Assembly: GCA_002105175.1 (NCBI GenBank)
Contig: MCGE01000034.1
Coordinates: forward strand, 123,501-187,500
DNA: 64,000 bases
Reading direction: 5' to 3'
From: Absidia repens
Lineage: Eukaryota > Mucoromycota > Mucoromycetes > Mucorales > Cunninghamellaceae
Shown in pieces: positions 1 to 11,676 of this stretch. The notes under the pieces were generated by a model that was not told where the DNA came from, did no database searches, and saw only the letters and a list, made by a program, of their open reading frames with translations. The translations under genes and the position numbers were made by a program. The first letter of the stretch is position 1; the number at the start of each line of letters is the position of its first letter.

Positions 1-157
1 ATAGTACGAGTTGGCTGGTTGTTGTCGTTTCTTTTTTTTTTTTTATGAAAAAGGCCCTGAGAGCGCACACGAAGGTTGATCAACACTACCCCTTGTTTTC
101 GGACACACATATCATATCATATCATACGATATCAGCTTTTTTTTTTCTACACGCATA

Positions 158-1172
158 TACAGTCATTCCGGAATTAGATGTCGCATTTTTCGAAAATCAT
201 GTCACTCTACCAGAAAAAAAAAGTCGTGGGTTTAAAAATATCAAGCCGCCTTTGTCGAAATAAGATGTCGCCTTATTTGTCGTTCAAGTTGGTGCGATAT
301 CTCTATGGTGTAAACGGAAGTCAGACACAGTACAAAACATAGATAGTTCTGTTTGTATTGCGTAGCATGTAAAAAAAATCTTGGTGTGGACAAATGGACA
401 AGATGATGGACAAGATGAGCGGACCTGCAAAAAAGGCTGGACAAAATGGACAAAATGATGGACAAGATGAGCGGACCTGGAAAAAAAGCTGGACAAAATG
501 GACAAGATGAGCGGACCTGGAAAAAAGGCTGGACAAAATGGACAAGATGATGGACAAGATGACGGACAAGATGACGGACAAGATGATGGACGAGATGACG
601 GACAAGATGATGGACAAAATCATGGACAAGATGATGGACAAGATGAGCGGACCTGGAAAAAAAGCTGGACAAAATGGACAAGATGAGACAAGATGAGCGG
701 AATGTTTTTCGTTGTATTCTTCGCTGAAGAACATGCAGATTGCTTGTTCTCTGGTAATTGTAATCATAACCTGAGAAGATAAAGGCTTTGGGTTGGTTTT
801 TTTTATTTGGAATTTAATTCACTAAGAAATAATATTTTCAAATCCGCTCATCTTGTCTCATCTTGTCTCATCCATCTTGTCCATTTTGTCCAGCTTTTTT
901 CCAGGTCCGCTCATCTTGTCCATCATCTTGTCCATTTGTCCACACCAAGATTTTTTTTACATGCTACGCAATACAAACAGAACTATCTATGTTTTGTACT
1001 GTGTCTGACTTCCGTTTACACCATAGAGATAGCGCACCAACTTGAACGACAAATAAGGCGACATCTTATTTCGACAAAGGCGGCTTGATATTTTTAAACC
1101 CACGACTTTTTTTTGCTGGTAGAGCGACATGATTTTCGAAAAATGCGACATCTGATTCTGGAATGACTGTAC
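158..1172. mobile_element. Tc1/mariner-like non-autonomous foldback element
   Basis: The two ends are near-perfect inverted repeats beginning CAGTCATTCC and flanked by TA on both sides, the target duplication typical of Tc1/mariner transposons. The arms stay complementary over roughly 270 bases outright (about 160-430 against 900-1170), and related sequence continues inward to about 701 and 842, leaving a loop of about 140 bases. The left arm is longer because a short unit inside it has been tandemly amplified. No transposase frame is present, so the element would depend on an enzyme encoded elsewhere. Open frames in it are low-complexity shadows of the repeats. Confidence 0.75.
539..650. repeat. 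12-bp tandem array inside the foldback element
   Basis: About nine units close to GGACAAGATGAT or GGACAAGATGAC follow each other, with single-base variants. Larger units of about 60 bases (ending in AGCGGACCTGG plus an A-run) are also repeated between 400 and 535. The matching right arm of the element carries only one or two units, so the array expanded on one side only. Confidence 0.85.
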
Positions 1173-1199
1173 ACTAGAGGTACATTGTGGATATGCAAC

Positions 1200-1494
1200 A
1201 AAGAATCCAAAAGATACAAACTATGGACAAACTAACACTAAACTAAGCTAATGAGGGACTAGAAAAGCCAACTAATGGTGGTTCTAAATCCTAGATCCAT
1301 CATAAGATGGTTTCCCCATGCATCTTGTAATCCCTGATCATAAACCACTTCTAAACTTCTCCTGACACTATTTTATGTCCAACAAAAACCCATAGAAGTT
1401 GAATGGGGAAGTAAAATGAAGGGAAAAAAAAGAGAGCAGAAAAAGATAAAAAGTGAGAGAAAATAAATATTCACGTGGGCGGCTCTTGAAATAA
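1200..1494 (-). repeat. Inverted partial copy of the CACGTG-end repeat family (copy A, reverse part)
   Basis: Reads as the reverse complement of the first 300 bases or so of the dispersed family described at 1578-2560, including the CACGTG hexamer at 1472-1477 and the block that reads TTACAAGATGCATGGGGAA on the other strand. It faces the forward copy, so the two form a large palindrome with an unrelated spacer of about 80 bases. Confidence 0.8.
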
Positions 1495-1577
1495 TTATTG
1501 TGCGAATTTAGTTTACGAATTTTTTTGGTGGATACAAAAAAGGAGCCCTCCCCCTCTCTATTAATAACCACCACCAT

Positions 1578-2560
1578 GCATTTTACTTCCCCATTCAACT
1601 TCTATGGGTTTTTGTTGGACATAAAATAGTGTCAGGAGAAGTTTAGAAGTGGTTTATGATCAGGGATTACAAGATGCATGGGGAAACCATCTTATGATGG
1701 ATCTAGGATTTAGAACCACCATTAGTTGGCTTTTCTAGTCCCTCATTAGCTTAGTTTAGTGTTAGTTTGTCCATAGTTTGTATCTACCTTTGAATAAAAT
1801 ATGTCTCTTTTTACTTGTCTCAAGGAAAACTGTTCCAGTAGTTTCTCTCATGTCGTGTGTAATAGATCCCTTTTTTTACCACCAGTGCCGTTAGAGTAGC
1901 TTGACCGATGTTTTTCTTCAATAACAGACGTATATATAGTCTTTCTCATAATTTTTACCAGCGCAGTATAATTAGCTACAAATTTGCAACCATCCATTTA
2001 GATTAGAGTTGACTACTTTACAAGTCTCATATATTACTCTCACTCATGCACCTCCAATGGATTTTTCCGTTAAATTACTTGATACAATGAACACTTCATC
2101 TTTAGTTTTACTATCTACCAATATATTTCAATAAATTATGCCTTTGTATTATCCATCCCCTGACTTATTTGATAACAAACAATTCCGATATTGTAGCTGT
2201 TTTGCGTGTGTTCTATCAAACACTTGCTTTCTCAGTCACCCACAATAACTACTTTCCATCCTAAAGACTGGCGAGCCTGGTAACAGTCTTAAATCACTCA
2301 CTGTCAAAGATGATCCTATTTTTTGCTCAACCAATCATAGAAATGAATTCAAGTCGTGCTGTACATGTAGCCACCGCTATAAAGAGTTTTGAACTGCTTT
2401 CTGGCTTCTTTATGACTATTTCCTTCCCCCTTGCCCCCTCCCCCCTCCCTTCTGAGGCTTAGTAGCTGGTTCACAGTTCGTTCTAGATTACTTGGTACTT
2501 AAAATGTGACGGGATTCTCGCTTTATCCACCCATATCAATTAACCTAGTCCGTGCTGTGA
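1578..2560 (+). repeat. CACGTG-end dispersed repeat family, copy A (forward part)
   Basis: Shares ordered blocks with the copies starting near 28600, 43165, 50226 and 58581: a GATTACAAGATGCATGGGGAA block, a GGATTTAGAACCA block, an AATAAAATATGTCTTT block, and further down a TTGTAGCTGTTTTG..GTGT block and a GTGCTGTACATGTAGC block. This copy lacks the first 100 bases or so, including CACGTG. No long reading frame is shared between copies. It looks like a non-autonomous transposon, although an LTR of a retrotransposon cannot be excluded. Confidence 0.75.
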
Positions 2561-3128
2561 TCTCCAGTAGACTGAACATACATATTGTAGATATGCAGCT
2601 CATTATTTTCTATTTTATTTATATTTGCACGTGGGCAGAGTAATACTAATAGCAATAGAGCCCAAACTGAAGTCGTACAATGGCGACGGGGTATGTCTAA
2701 TTTCAAAAAAAACCACACTTCAACAACCTTCTCCCTTCTTCCCGACGCCTGGTAGGTCAGCCTTTTGGAAGTGTAAGAACGTATGAAATTGAATATATAA
2801 AAAATTGCCAAAATTAAAGATTTACTTTTCATTCTTTGCAGTCCTGGGTCATTTGCGTGTTTGGAGTTTGACGTTGATTGATATATATTTGGCGGAATAT
2901 GGACAACGTTTTGCCTATGACTATTGGACATACAATATTACATTATTACAGGCGTCCATGGGAGGAGTGGTCCAGAGATAGTCCCTTTTTTCTTTTATTT
3001 TGAAATTGCCAGTATGCGGGAATTAAATTTCCCGTGAGTTTTTTATGTTGTCTGTCCCTCTCTGTCTCTCTTTGTTACTTTTTTTTTTTTTTATTTTTGT
3101 GTCCCAACTGAACCCCTTTTTGTGGAAG
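2561..3128. other. Intergenic, no gene seen
   Basis: Tail of the repeat block and upstream region of the prenyltransferase gene. It holds a T-rich and pyrimidine-rich stretch just upstream of the start at 3129. Open frames here lack splice or conservation support. Confidence 0.5.
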
Positions 3129-4689
3129 ATGACAGATTTCGAAAGAGAAAAGCACATTCAATACTTTATATCTAATCTTCGGATGCTTCCAAGTCCGTAT
3201 ACAGAAACAGAAACGAACAGGTAATCGCAGACACTTGGAAATAGGAAGCAACGGTGAATTTGACCTCATTCCTTTCTATTTTTGTTATCTTTGATAGAAT
3301 GACTCTGGCTTTCTTCTGTTTGGGTGGTTTGGAAATACTGGGGGCTTTAGATAAAGAAGTGTCAGAACATAACAAGAAAGACTGGATAGAATGGATTTAC
3401 GCTCAACAGGTCTTGCCAAGTGCCGATGGTCAAAGTAACAAGACAATATCAAGATGATATACATTTATATTCAGTTCTAACCATTGACTATTTTATATAG
3501 ATGATCCTCACTGTGGATTCCGTGGCTCTCCTTGGTCTGGCCGATCCTTTGAATCCAACGCAGTAAGTCACTTCCCCCTCCCCCCCACTTATCAAACAAG
3601 CACTAATACATATAATTCTTACTCGTTATTGACTACAGACGGAATGCGAATACCAGCACTATGACTCTAGTCATATTGCCAATACCTATACCGCGTTATT
3701 GAACTTGTTGCTATTGGGTGATGATTTATCTCGTGTGAATAGAAAGGCTATAGTGAAAACGATACAATGTTTACAACAAGACGATGGAAGGTAAAGGACA
3801 TGGACCAAAAGGGCGGGCGGTGACATGTGTTTGACTAACGAATCGTTTGATGCATATATGTTCTATATAGTATAGCGCCGACCTATGGTAGTTTGGAAAG
3901 GGACGTCCGATTCATCTTTTGCGCATCAGCTATCAGTTACATCCTTAACGATTGGAGCGGGCTGGATATTGAACAGACTGTCCTTTATATCAAGACATTA
4001 CAAGTTAGTTAAAAAAAAAATGCAGAGCAATTTTGAAATGGATGGGTTTTGATGATGGTACTAAATCTAGTTTGTTTTATAGTCATATGAATATGGGATT
4101 GGCCAAAGTCCTGGTGAGGAATCACACGGGGCTCTACATTTTGTGGTGTGGCTGCGCTAACTTTGATGGGAAGACAACAGGACGGTATACTGGACAAGAA
4201 TCGATTGATCAAGTGGTGCTTGGATCGACAATCTACTGGCTTTCAAGGTCGGCCTAACAAACAGCCCGATACATGCTACTGTTTCTGGATTGGTGCAAGT
4301 TTAGAGGTAAGTAGACATAGTGACTGAATTGGTCTTGTATGCATAGTGTTTTAATATTCATCTTTTTAAATTAGATGACTGGTGCCTTTGACTTGATCAA
4401 TCATGACACCCTTCGATCATTCTTGATGTCAACGCAAACGAAAATGGGCGGGTTCGGCAAAGATGATAAATCTTATCCAGGTAATACAATGTGAACAAAA
4501 ATCAAACACACGCGCACTTGGCTTATGTACCTGTTCTATTTGATAGATGTTCTTCATTCATATATGGGCGTGGCTATTTTATCACTGCTTGGTGAACCTG
4601 GGTTACAACCTATGAATACTTCCATCAATTTGCCAACATCGGGCGTGGATCGTCTCAAAAGCAACTCTGTCTTTTGGAACCAGTTTTAG
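3129..4689 (+). CDS. Protein geranylgeranyltransferase type I, beta subunit (frameshifted in this sequence)
   Basis: Catalytic beta subunit of GGTase-I (Cdc43/PGGT1B family), which attaches geranylgeranyl to CAAX proteins such as Rho GTPases. Eight exons: 3129-3220, 3298-3434, 3501-3562, 3639-3790, 3871-4003, 4083-4306, 4375-4480, 4547-4689. They encode about 349 residues, normal for the family. Recognised blocks are TLAFFCLGGLE near residue 33, CGFRGSPW, TYTALLNLLLLGDDLSRVN, DDGS and, near the end, MGGFGK..YPD..HSYMGVAILSLLG. These are the alpha-alpha barrel repeats with the zinc-site Asp/Cys/His set. The sixth exon should carry the HGGSTFCG motif, but the G-run at 4128-4131 is one base short, so the frame breaks there and resumes correctly if one base is added. 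Everything else is intact, including all splice sites. This is either a homopolymer error or a very recent mutation. Confidence 0.88.
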
Positions 4690-4848
4690 ATGATTTATTT
4701 GTTTGCACTTTTTTTTTTTTTTTTGATGCTTAGTTTAGCTTTGTTATAGTTTAGAAATGTATTTTATTAGTTATATGAAAAAAAGGAAGGGAATGATGAT
4801 GATTCAATAAAATTAATAGAATTGGCATGATGATTACTTTTGACTTTT

Positions 4849-5560
4849 TTACACAGACAATGATGAATGATTGTTTTGGGATTGAAGAATGGCGTTTGTT
4901 TTTTTTATAAAAGGATTAGAGGGGTAAAGATAGATGATACCGTAGTTGATCGCCACCCATTCAATACATAACATACTTAGCAATACACTGACAACCAGAT
5001 TTAATTGGCCTTGAACATGGTCGGTGAGAGGTGAATCACAAGGGACAGATTGAAATTCCTTTATACAAGGCTTGTTCATGGGATTTTCCCTGAAATCTGA
5101 ATAACCACAGCAAGAAAACTCCGCACATTCCATGCCAGAAAAAAAAATTAGTCAAATGAGAAAAAGACCGATATGATTGTTATAGTACACAAACTCTCAC
5201 CTTATTTTGTACAAAAACGTGGTATTCATTAGGTGCATTTTCCCAGACCACCCACAGCATTGAATGTAAATGGACGGCATAATCATAACAAAGAAGAATC
5301 AAAGCAATATGAAAAATACAAGCCAAAGCCATGCCGACGGTATAAACAACATGAATGGCTCGCCAAGTCGCTATTTGAAAAAAAGTGGCCACCATCCCGA
5401 TCCCTGACATAAATGACATTACAAGTACAAGAGTCCCAATGCCTTTCAACAAGTTGCGTGGAAAAAGGTAGGCGATTTCCAACGCTTCATAATTGGCCAA
5501 CAGCGTAAAAATCAGCGCGGTGCTGGTTACTCCGATTGAAAACGCATGAAATAAACGCAT
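4849..5560 (-). CDS. Tetraspanin-like four-helix membrane protein
   Basis: Two exons on the minus strand, 5560-5201 and 5118-4849, give 209 residues. There are three hydrophobic helices in the first 90 residues, then an extracellular loop with the CCG signature (SCCGYSDF) and two more cysteines (a PC near KPC and a VPC), then a fourth helix and a short tail. This order and the CCG motif are the hallmarks of tetraspanins, which organise membrane microdomains. The intron acceptor at the CCG exon was chosen because it keeps phase 0; the ATG at 5133 would lie inside the intron. The gene converges with the prenyltransferase gene (about 160 bases between stops). The call rests on topology and CCG, not on full-length similarity. 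Confidence 0.7.
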
Positions 5561-6252
5561 TGAGAGAGTGCTATGATATGATTAGTACTTTTGGGCCATG
5601 GATAAAGCGAGGTAATCTTATTTTTGGTACCTCGTTTTCATTCTGTAATTATTATTCTAAAGGGGTGGGGGAGAAAAGAATAAAAAAAAAAGAAAAAGGA
5701 GATTTATTGGTTGAAAATTTACTTTTGGGCTAGGTAGCCAAAGAACATTCATGCTCAACAGAACAACTCCGTGAAAGGGCCTCCCTTGACCGAATAATAC
5801 TCGTTCTTATTGTCGGACGATCCTAGGTTAGTTTACCTGTGGGCCAGGTGTGGTTTGAGTGAAACTAAATAGACTGGTTGAGAATTTTCGAAACAAGGCG
5901 GCAATATTTCAATCGCCGACGGGTTTTTAAGGTAAAGGCAGGAAAACTTTTTTTTTTTAAATCTTCCTCTTTTTCTCTTTCCTCTTATTATCTTCCACCT
6001 GAATCTCACCACCGTCTCTCTTTTTTTTTTTTCTCCTGTTATATTTAAAGAAGAAAAAAAAGTATTTATATTTATATTATACACGTGTTTGATTCATTCT
6101 TCTGCTGTGTGTCGTGTCTGCGTGCTTTTGTATTTGTGTCCCCACTTCTTTATTATATCTACCCTTACTTTATCACAAACTTTCTCTCCTCCTCTCTTTT
6201 ATATTTATTCTAATACTCTCCCAAACGGTGCGTAATTTGTACATAAACCAAC
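5561..6252. promoter_or_regulatory. Divergent intergenic region between tetraspanin-like and LARP1-like genes
   Basis: Shared upstream region of two divergently transcribed genes. It contains long pyrimidine tracts (about 5940-6050 and 6120-6230) directly upstream of the LARP1-like start, typical of fungal core promoters and 5-prime leaders. No clear TATA box or coding frame was seen. Confidence 0.4.
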
Positions 6253-9200
6253 ATGAGCAACAAAAGCGACATTGTGAACTCAAGAACCGGTGTTAAATCA
6301 GCGGAATCAAAGACAGTAAAACCAGCTTCAACAGTTAGCTCTGACACTGGCAACCCTGATACTAACGGCAAGGAAACCAAACAACTGTCTGCTGTGCCTG
6401 CCCCCATTCCTTCTACAAGTCCTTGGAAAATACACAAGCAAGAAAATGGGGGAATACCAACTAAAATATCCGACAACTCAAGCAAGTCCGGTAAGAAATC
6501 ATTATTTGTAAAATCATGCATATCTTTTCTTTTACTCATTTTCCATTTTGATATAGATCAACATGAAACTGATACTACCTTTTGGCCTGCTCCTAATGAA
6601 TCTACCGCTACTTTGGATGGAGATAACCAAGATATCAAGAAAGAAAAGTTTGCTACAAAAGGTAAATAATAGTAAAAAAAAAAGAACACGTATATTAAAT
6701 GACCCATGCCTTTATGTCGCAAGTCTGCGGCTAATCTAATTACACAAAAAATTAAAATTTTTTATTATTTTTTTATTTTATTTTATAGGACGAGCGCAGT
6801 GGAAACATCTGACCCCAACCATCACTCACGCAACACCTACTCCCGGAAAATCGTCAGCTGCTGCCGGTGGCCGCGAAGGCGGGGGTCAAAAGAGCAAGAA
6901 ATCAGCATCATCCAAATCTCGTAGCAACAAACCAAAAAAGAACGATGGATCCAAATCTGACAAGTCAAGTACCTCATCGTCCAATTTAGAAAAACAAAAG
7001 TCATCAACAACGGAATCAGTAAGCAACAAAGTCGGTGATGACAATCGTGGGAAAAGAAACAAGCAAGATGGAAATCAACAACGTACAAAAGGCTCTTCTT
7101 CTCGTGGTGGTGGTGGTGGCAACCAACGTCAATCCAATGGTCAACGGCGTAATACAAGTGCAGGCAACACATATACAACAAATCTGAATGGAATGGATCG
7201 ACGTAGACATAGTAATTATCATCCTACAGTTGACTCATTTTACCCAGCATATGTCAATGTTGATGAGGAAACTTTGAAAACATATATTTTGCAACAAATG
7301 TAAGTGGATGATGATTATTCCGGAAATGGTATAACGATGATTGACTCCTTCTACTCTTTTTCATTAGTGAATATTATTTCAGTATCGACAATCTATGCAA
7401 AGATATGTTTTTACGTGGCAAAGTATGTATGATTTATAAATATATATTTACTTGACTAGTTGAACTGACAGATTACGTTTTTTATTATACTTAGATGGAC
7501 AGTGAAGGCTATGTAGATCTTTCCTTGTTGGCCAATTTCAACCGTGTCAAGGGCCTAACGACAGATTTGGGTTTGATCAAGGAATCGTTGAAGGATAGTC
7601 AACTACTGCAAGTCAAAGGCGAAAAGATTCGGAAACATGAAGGTTGGGAAAATTGGGTCCTTCCTCCACCTACTACTGTACCACCAGCTCATCCTGAACC
7701 TCAACACCCAGGTACTACTGCGGCCGATATAGTCAAACATTCTCCCAAACCCAGCACTCCAACAAAAAGTTCAATCGGAACATATGGACATTTGGAAAAA
7801 ACTGCGGCATCGTCCACAGGATCACTGAACGGCGTCACCAACAACAACAAGCATGGTCAACCACAATCACATGCTGGCGATGCGGATCTGGATGAAAACG
7901 ACGACGATTTATTTGACTTTGAAGAAGATGACGAGGACTGGCAAGACGACCGTCGACCCAACACTGTCAAGAAATACTACCTCTCAGGCGAGGACTCTGA
8001 AGACGATGAATTGGATGAAGACACAATTGCTCGTATTATGATTGTCACACAACGCAACAACCGTGGCGACCGTTCACACGCATCCTTTGACCGGGCGAAA
8101 ATGAACGATGACCTGTCGGAGATGATCAATGAAGGCTTACACGAATACGAAGCGGGACTCCATCGTCACGACCAACTAACGAAATCAAAGGTGAATACAA
8201 TCGACCAAGAACACTTTGACCGTCTCTCTGCAAATCAAAAACAAGTCAATCATAATGGAGAACAAGTCGGTGGCCAAATGTCATCAAGTAAAATCGTCAT
8301 GGCGAAAAAGTAAGTTTGCAAATGAATATTTTAAGAGAAACAATGATCTAACTCTTATTATTATAATTTAGTATACAAACCAAGAAACCAAGATTTTATC
8401 CTGTCCAACGGGAATCCTTACCATTTTATAATCATGAACTGTCTGGTGCAACAATGAAAACGATCCCTTCAGCGGCAACAGGGGGTAACCATATGGTGGC
8501 GGATGATGAATATGGACACGTTGGTTGGGTGATTGGTGATCAAGCCTACCATTATGATCCAAACGATATTTATTCTTCCAGTTTGGGAAAATCTCCATTG
8601 GCGTCGTCATTTACTTCCATGCCAGCAACAACAACAGCAACAATGGCGACCGCATCCTATCTGTCTCCTGCTAGTGGAAATGGTAGTGGACATCCTCATG
8701 CGTCTTCCCTGGACACTCTGGTCAAGACCATCCCTTCGGACTCTTCCCAACACCCAAGTCACTCGTTATTGCGGGAAAAAGGGTTTGTACAACAAAAGTA
8801 TTACAAGTATCATGCAAAGGCGCTCAAGGAACGAAAACGACAAGGCGTTGGTCAATCACAAGAAATGAACACTCTTTTCCGGTTCTGGTCACACTTTTTA
8901 CGCGATCACTTCAATAAGCGAATGTACAATGAATTCAAACGATTGGCAGTTGATGACGCAAACCATGATTATCGGTAAGTTAAACAATACCAGTTTTTAT
9001 TTTTTGTCTTATTGCTATAGTACTTAATGTTATTCTATTTTGTGTAAATGTTGTAGATATGGCTTGGAGTGTCTTTTCCGATTTTACTCCTACGGATTGG
9101 AAAAACGATACCAGCGGGCAACATTTGAAGATTTTCAAGACCTGACATTGGCGGATTATGACACTGGCCACCTGTATGGATTGGAAAAATTCTGGGCTTA

Positions 9201-9360
9201 TCTGTATTACCGCAAGGACAAGAAGAAACGCGACGTCAAACCATCCGAAAAATTGGCATCCCTTTTGGCAAATTATACGTCGGCTAAGGACTTTAAAAAT
9301 GCAAAACCGCCTCCTGCTGTCTCTTCCACATTCACTATTCCTCATCATCATCATTCATGA
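6253..9360 (+). CDS. LARP1-like RNA-binding protein (La motif plus DM15 repeats)
   Basis: Seven exons (6253-6490, 6557-6661, 6789-7299, 7368-7422, 7495-8309, 8372-8974, 9057-9360) encode about 876 residues. The first 270 residues are Ser/Lys/Gly-rich and disordered. A La-type winged helix follows: [20 protein letters not shown], then [20 protein letters not shown] and a conserved W in ENWVLPP. The middle is acidic. The C-terminus holds DM15-type repeats, with paired aromatic/basic helices such as [18 protein letters not shown] and [17 protein letters not shown]. La motif plus C-terminal DM15 is the LARP1 arrangement; in animals LARP1 binds the cap and 5-prime TOP of ribosomal protein mRNAs downstream of TOR. 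The short exon 4 (55 bases) lies inside the La motif. AATAAA lies at 9582-9587. Confidence 0.9.
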
Positions 9361-9924
9361 AACAATGGTGGTGGCGTTTGGCTTTCCCTGTACCACTACT
9401 ACTCCCTTGCACACACACGCACATACTCTCTCTCGTCCTCCATTTTTTTTATATACATATTTGCACCCTTTATTTTTTACATATAGTCCCTCGTCTTTTT
9501 TCTTATACTATTCCATTTTATAGTTTTTTTTCTTCATTTCATTTATTTTGTATAGATCTTTAAATTTATATATATATATGCAATAAAATATGTTGTGTCC
9601 TTTTTTTTCTGATTCTCGAATTCTCAAACAAGAGCGGACTTTCAAATGTCCAAGTTTTATGTTTTTGTTTTTTTTCTTCTGGGGGAAAGTGGGTCAACAA
9701 CGGGTTTCTTCCTTTTTTCTTTTTTCCCTTCATTCATAAAAGTCCGTCCTTCAGGCTTTATCATTCACGCTTGATATCATATACTTATACACTCACGAAT
9801 ACATACCTATTATTCCTGTGTGATCCACTAGCAAACACTTGAACCTCAAAAGTCATTCTGAATTTTCTCGCTTCAATCACTAGCACTTTCTTCATACACA
9901 CATACATATTTTTTTTTTGATACC
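9361..9924. other. Intergenic: 3-prime end of LARP1-like gene and promoter of UEV gene
   Basis: T-rich 3-prime untranslated sequence, AATAAA at 9582-9587, then the upstream region of the ubiquitin-conjugating variant with a short ACACACATACATA stretch before the start. No gene seen. Confidence 0.5.
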
Positions 9925-10781
9925 ATGGCTCAAGGTGAACAAACATGAAAACAACAATAACAACAACAACAACGACATTCTCTCTCTCTCCCTTTTTATC
10001 TTCTTTCATACTAACGAATTGAATCCCTTTCCTGTTGTTTTTTTTTTACTAGTTCCCCGTAACTTCCGACTTCTTGAAGAATTAGAAAAAGGTGAAAAAG
10101 GTATTGGTGATGGCACCTGTAGTTATGGTTTATCAGATGATGCTGATGTGCTCATGCATCATTGGCATGCTACCATCCTTGGTGTTCCCAACGTAAGTTA
10201 AAATAAACGAGCATGGTTGTCGACTTCCTTGGTATCTTGCAAACCGACCTTCACTCACCTTTCTCTCCCTTTCCTGTATTTCATAGTCTGTACATGAAAA
10301 CCGTATCTATAGTCTGAAAATTTACTGCGGTGAACAATATCCTGACATGCCTCCTCAAGTGCAATTTGTGTCAAGAATCAATCTTCCTAGTGTTCATCCT
10401 GAAAATGGCAATGTAAAGTGGATAAGAAATTCGAGCAGCAGCAGGAAGTGGGGAGGGGGGGGCGTGCAACGGAAATGATGACTCACCTCCATTTATTATT
10501 ATTGTTATTATTTTAGGTGGACAATCGGGCTTTGCCTTGTCTTGCTCACTGGAAGCGATCTTACTCTTTGGAAACCGTGTTGACGGAATTGAGAAGGTAA
10601 ATACTTTTTTTATCAAGGATGATAAGGAAACAACAATGATGACACAATTGGGGTTGTTGTGTATTTTCTTTGATGTATGTATCTGACTGATCTCTACTCT
10701 TCTTTTATTCTTGAATCTTCTAGAGAAATGGCCACTGTTGGCAGAAAATTACCCCAGCCTATGGAAAACACTACTTATTAG
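9925..10781 (+). CDS. Ubiquitin-conjugating enzyme variant (Mms2/Uev1 type)
   Basis: Five exons (9925-9934, 10053-10192, 10287-10412, 10517-10596, 10724-10781) encode 137 residues, the usual size of Mms2/UBE2V proteins. The start [20 protein letters not shown] and the blocks [34 protein letters not shown] and [20 protein letters not shown] match the family. The E2 active-site Cys context (HPN..CL) is absent, as expected for a catalytically inactive variant. Mms2 pairs with Ubc13 to build Lys63-linked ubiquitin chains in post-replication repair. The first exon has only ten coding bases; it is supported by the donor, phase and conserved start of exon 2. Confidence 0.9.
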
Positions 10782-10952
10782 ACTATCATCCTTGCCCCCC
10801 TCCCGCCTCATGTTCTACGTCACTCACTGCCTCCCTCTCCTTTTTGATCTATCCCCACTCTCCAGTCCGTCATTTGGCATTACTTAGTTAGTTTATCTCA
10901 TATCTACGATGCTTTTTAGTTTTTAGTTTTATATATTTACAACATTCATTCT

Positions 10953-10985
<33 letters not shown>

Positions 10986-11676
10986 TCAAATGCTTTATAC
11001 AAAATTAATAAAACATTATTCAATTATGTATGATACAAAGGAAAATGTGTGATTGATATATAGTTGTGAAATGAATGATATAAACGAGATGATGATAAGA
11101 GTAAGGCGTGGAATCACATTGACTATATAAAAACGAATCTTCACTCACGACAGTCAAGGATACAGGGCGATGATCCTAAATCTCAGATTTTATTTTTATA
11201 GTAGTGCCCCTTAATAATACGAATAATATAAAAAGGAGTTGAATTTGATAGATAGAAGTGTAGATGATAATGATTCGATACGAAAAAGAAAAAAAAAGCA
11301 TATAAGCAACCAAAGGCGTATAATTATTTTTTACTGAATAGGATTGATGAGCTTTGGAATACCAAAAAAAAAGGAATCACTTTGATTGATGACAAAGTCA
11401 TGAATGATCAAGAAATATAGAAATATAATAATGTATAGTAACAGTAAACAATGATATATGATTTTATTTTGTAAAAAAAAATTAATAAACTAGGGGATAT
11501 CTAACTAAAGAAAAAGATGATGCGAAACATATGATAGTGGATAGGGAAGTGGAAACGGGAGAGAGAGAGAGAGAGAGATCTAACTAACAAAAAAAGATGA
11601 TGTGAAACATATGATAATGGGGAGGGGAGTGAGAAGGAGGAGAGAGAGAGAGATGGATGAAGGACAAAGGGATCAG
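10782..11676. other. Intergenic between converging genes
   Basis: Region between the stops of the UEV and APC3-like genes, with a T-tract of about 30 at 10957-10984 and AATAAA-like signals near 11010. Two related blocks of about 45 bases (ATCTAACTAA..GATGATG..GAAACATATGATA, about 11499-11542 and 11579-11618), each followed by a GA-rich run, form an imperfect direct repeat. No gene seen. Confidence 0.5.

Noticed and set aside
241..767. Three overlapping minus-strand frames with LVHHLVR-type repeats
   Set aside because: Translation of the 12-base tandem DNA array in all frames; the same array is open in several frames, so it is not a gene.
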